From Candidatus Aerophobota bacterium (GTDB lineage Bacteria > Aerophobota > Aerophobia > Aerophobales > AE-B3A), in NCBI GenBank assembly GCA_030602105.1, contig JAUWAK010000076.1:1-5556 (forward strand): a stretch of DNA of 5,556 bases, written 5' to 3'. Both the position numbers and the translations under genes were made by a program. The notes beneath the pieces are model-generated. The model had not been told where the DNA came from. It saw only the letters and a program-made list of their open reading frames with translations, and did not search any database. Below are positions 5,284-5,556 of the stretch, piece by piece (position 1 is the stretch's first letter; every line of letters starts with the position of its first letter).

Positions 5284-5448
5284 GATGGGCTGAACTCGAA
5301 TGGTTCCTCATGGGAGGTCTACATCTACGAGGGCAGAGACGCTACAAGAATTGATGTTCTTAGCTGGGCAAAAAGGATGGAGGCCTCAGGAGCGGGAGAG
5401 ATTCTTGTAACTAGCATGGATAGAGATGAAACTAAGAGAGGCTATTGA
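5284..5448 (+). pseudogene. hisF: Remnant of hisF (imidazole glycerol phosphate synthase cyclase subunit)
   Basis: HisF is a TIM-barrel enzyme of histidine synthesis of about 250 residues. Only about 50 codons, from the middle, remain. The frame reads LNSNGSSWEVYIYEGRDAT, then IDVLSWAKRMEASGAGEIL, then VTSMDRDETKRGY and a TGA at 5446-5448. This aligns with HisF around the strand carrying the second catalytic Asp (the second D of MDRD). Three family glycines are replaced: GGR is EGR, TGID is TRID and DRDGTK is DRDETK. After GY the shifted frame reads IEVLR, resembling the usual GYD(I/L)E continuation, which suggests an indel. The N-terminal third with the first catalytic Asp and the C-terminal phosphate-binding part are absent. 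The piece cannot be a working enzyme. The left boundary is approximate. Confidence 0.75.
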
Positions 5449-5457
5449 GGTCCTTCG

Positions 5458-5556
5458 ATGAAGCAGAAGCCTTATCAAGGTATGATAGCTATTCTGGACT
5501 TTGGTTCCCAATATAATCAGCTCATCGCCCGCAGGGTGAGGGAGTCTCAAGTTTAC
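5458..5556 (+). CDS. guaA: GMP synthase (glutamine-hydrolysing), N-terminal start (cut by right edge)
   Basis: GuaA converts XMP to GMP using glutamine and ATP. Only 33 codons are present, opening the class I glutamine amidotransferase domain: MIAILDFGSQYNQLIARRVR at 9-28, a close match to the family start (ILDFGSQYTQLIARRVRE). The catalytic Cys-His-Glu and the ATP pyrophosphatase domain lie beyond the window. ATG 5458 has GAGGT at 5447-5451, 6 nt upstream. ATG 5482 (Met9) is nearer the usual family start, but its ribosome site is too close. The ribosome site overlaps the stop of the hisF remnant. The gene is probably read from the promoter at about 5210-5237. Confidence 0.93.
   Translation, partial: MKQKPYQGMIAILDFGSQYNQLIARRVRESQVY

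Larger units (their letters stand above)
5055..5457. other. 403-bp stretch without an intact gene, upstream of guaA
   Basis: The stretch holds the terminator at 5091-5116, a perfect 12-bp palindrome at 5203-5214, a 7-bp inverted repeat pair GGGAGCA (5165-5171) / TGCTCCC (5211-5217), an extended -10 promoter at 5210-5237 and the hisF relic at about 5284-5448. I see no tRNA-like fold or known riboswitch. Between about 5117 and 5200 I see nothing I can interpret. The minus strand is open for 98 codons (5311-5015), but it crosses the terminator and has no recognised motif. Confidence 0.6.

Noticed and set aside
5015..5311. Minus-strand 98-codon open frame with a FEEEEVVPQTAALLGKKILE stretch
   Set aside because: The helix-like stretch looks protein-like, but I recognise no family. 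The frame runs antisense through the end of the small membrane gene, the terminator, the predicted promoter and the start of the hisF relic, and it lacks a convincing ribosome site. It cannot be fully excluded as a fragment of an older gene.
5238..5352. 38-codon plus-strand frame starting MKEGRASLQ
   Set aside because: It overlaps the recognisable hisF-derived frame in another phase, has no known similarity and ends inside the relic.
1..5556. Mobile elements, CRISPR arrays, tRNA or rRNA genes, defence or secondary-metabolite systems
   Set aside because: No transposase motifs, regular direct repeats, tRNA-like arms or accessory gene families were seen; the window is mostly core housekeeping genes.

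Overview
The window is bacterial chromosomal DNA of moderate, slightly AT-leaning composition, densely packed with housekeeping genes. It reads outward from the dnaA gene. The combination of dnaA, several DnaA boxes, and mnmG (gidA) a short distance away is the arrangement often found near a bacterial replication origin. Codon use, start sites with AGGA/GAGG-type ribosome sites, and the protein sequences do not point clearly to one phylum. An uncultivated or deep-branching bacterium is plausible but unproven. A one-base frameshift in an otherwise perfectly conserved gene may mean unpolished sequence.

Layout. Positions 1-709 (minus strand) carry the first 236 codons of dnaA, running off the left edge. 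Positions 710-982 are intergenic. They hold four DnaA-box-like sites, two of them fused into a near palindrome, an AT-rich block, two short inverted repeats with the same core spaced 21 bp apart, and a back-to-back pair of sigma70-type promoters whose -35 hexamers form an inverted repeat. Rightward from there runs a compact gene row: a HIT-family nucleotide hydrolase/phosphorylase (983-1486), ammonia-dependent NAD synthetase nadE (1477-2229, overlapping by 10 bp), mnmG (2279-4143, with a one-base frameshift near 2485), a short COG1600/QueG-related double 4Fe-4S protein (about 4219-4947), and a probable 31-residue single-span membrane peptide (4959-5054). An intrinsic terminator at 5091-5116 closes the row.

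Positions 5055-5457 contain no intact gene. They hold the terminator, a perfect 12-bp palindrome next to an extended -10 promoter, and a decayed piece of hisF (about 5284-5448). The final 99 bases are the start of guaA (GMP synthase), cut by the right edge.

Functionally the row joins nucleotide housekeeping (dinucleoside polyphosphate turnover, NAD synthesis) to tRNA wobble-uridine modification (MnmG), beside the replication initiator. I found no defence system, mobile element, CRISPR array or RNA gene. The parts that most deserve a second look are the origin-like control region, the mnmG frameshift, the hisF relic in front of guaA and the short iron-sulfur protein.
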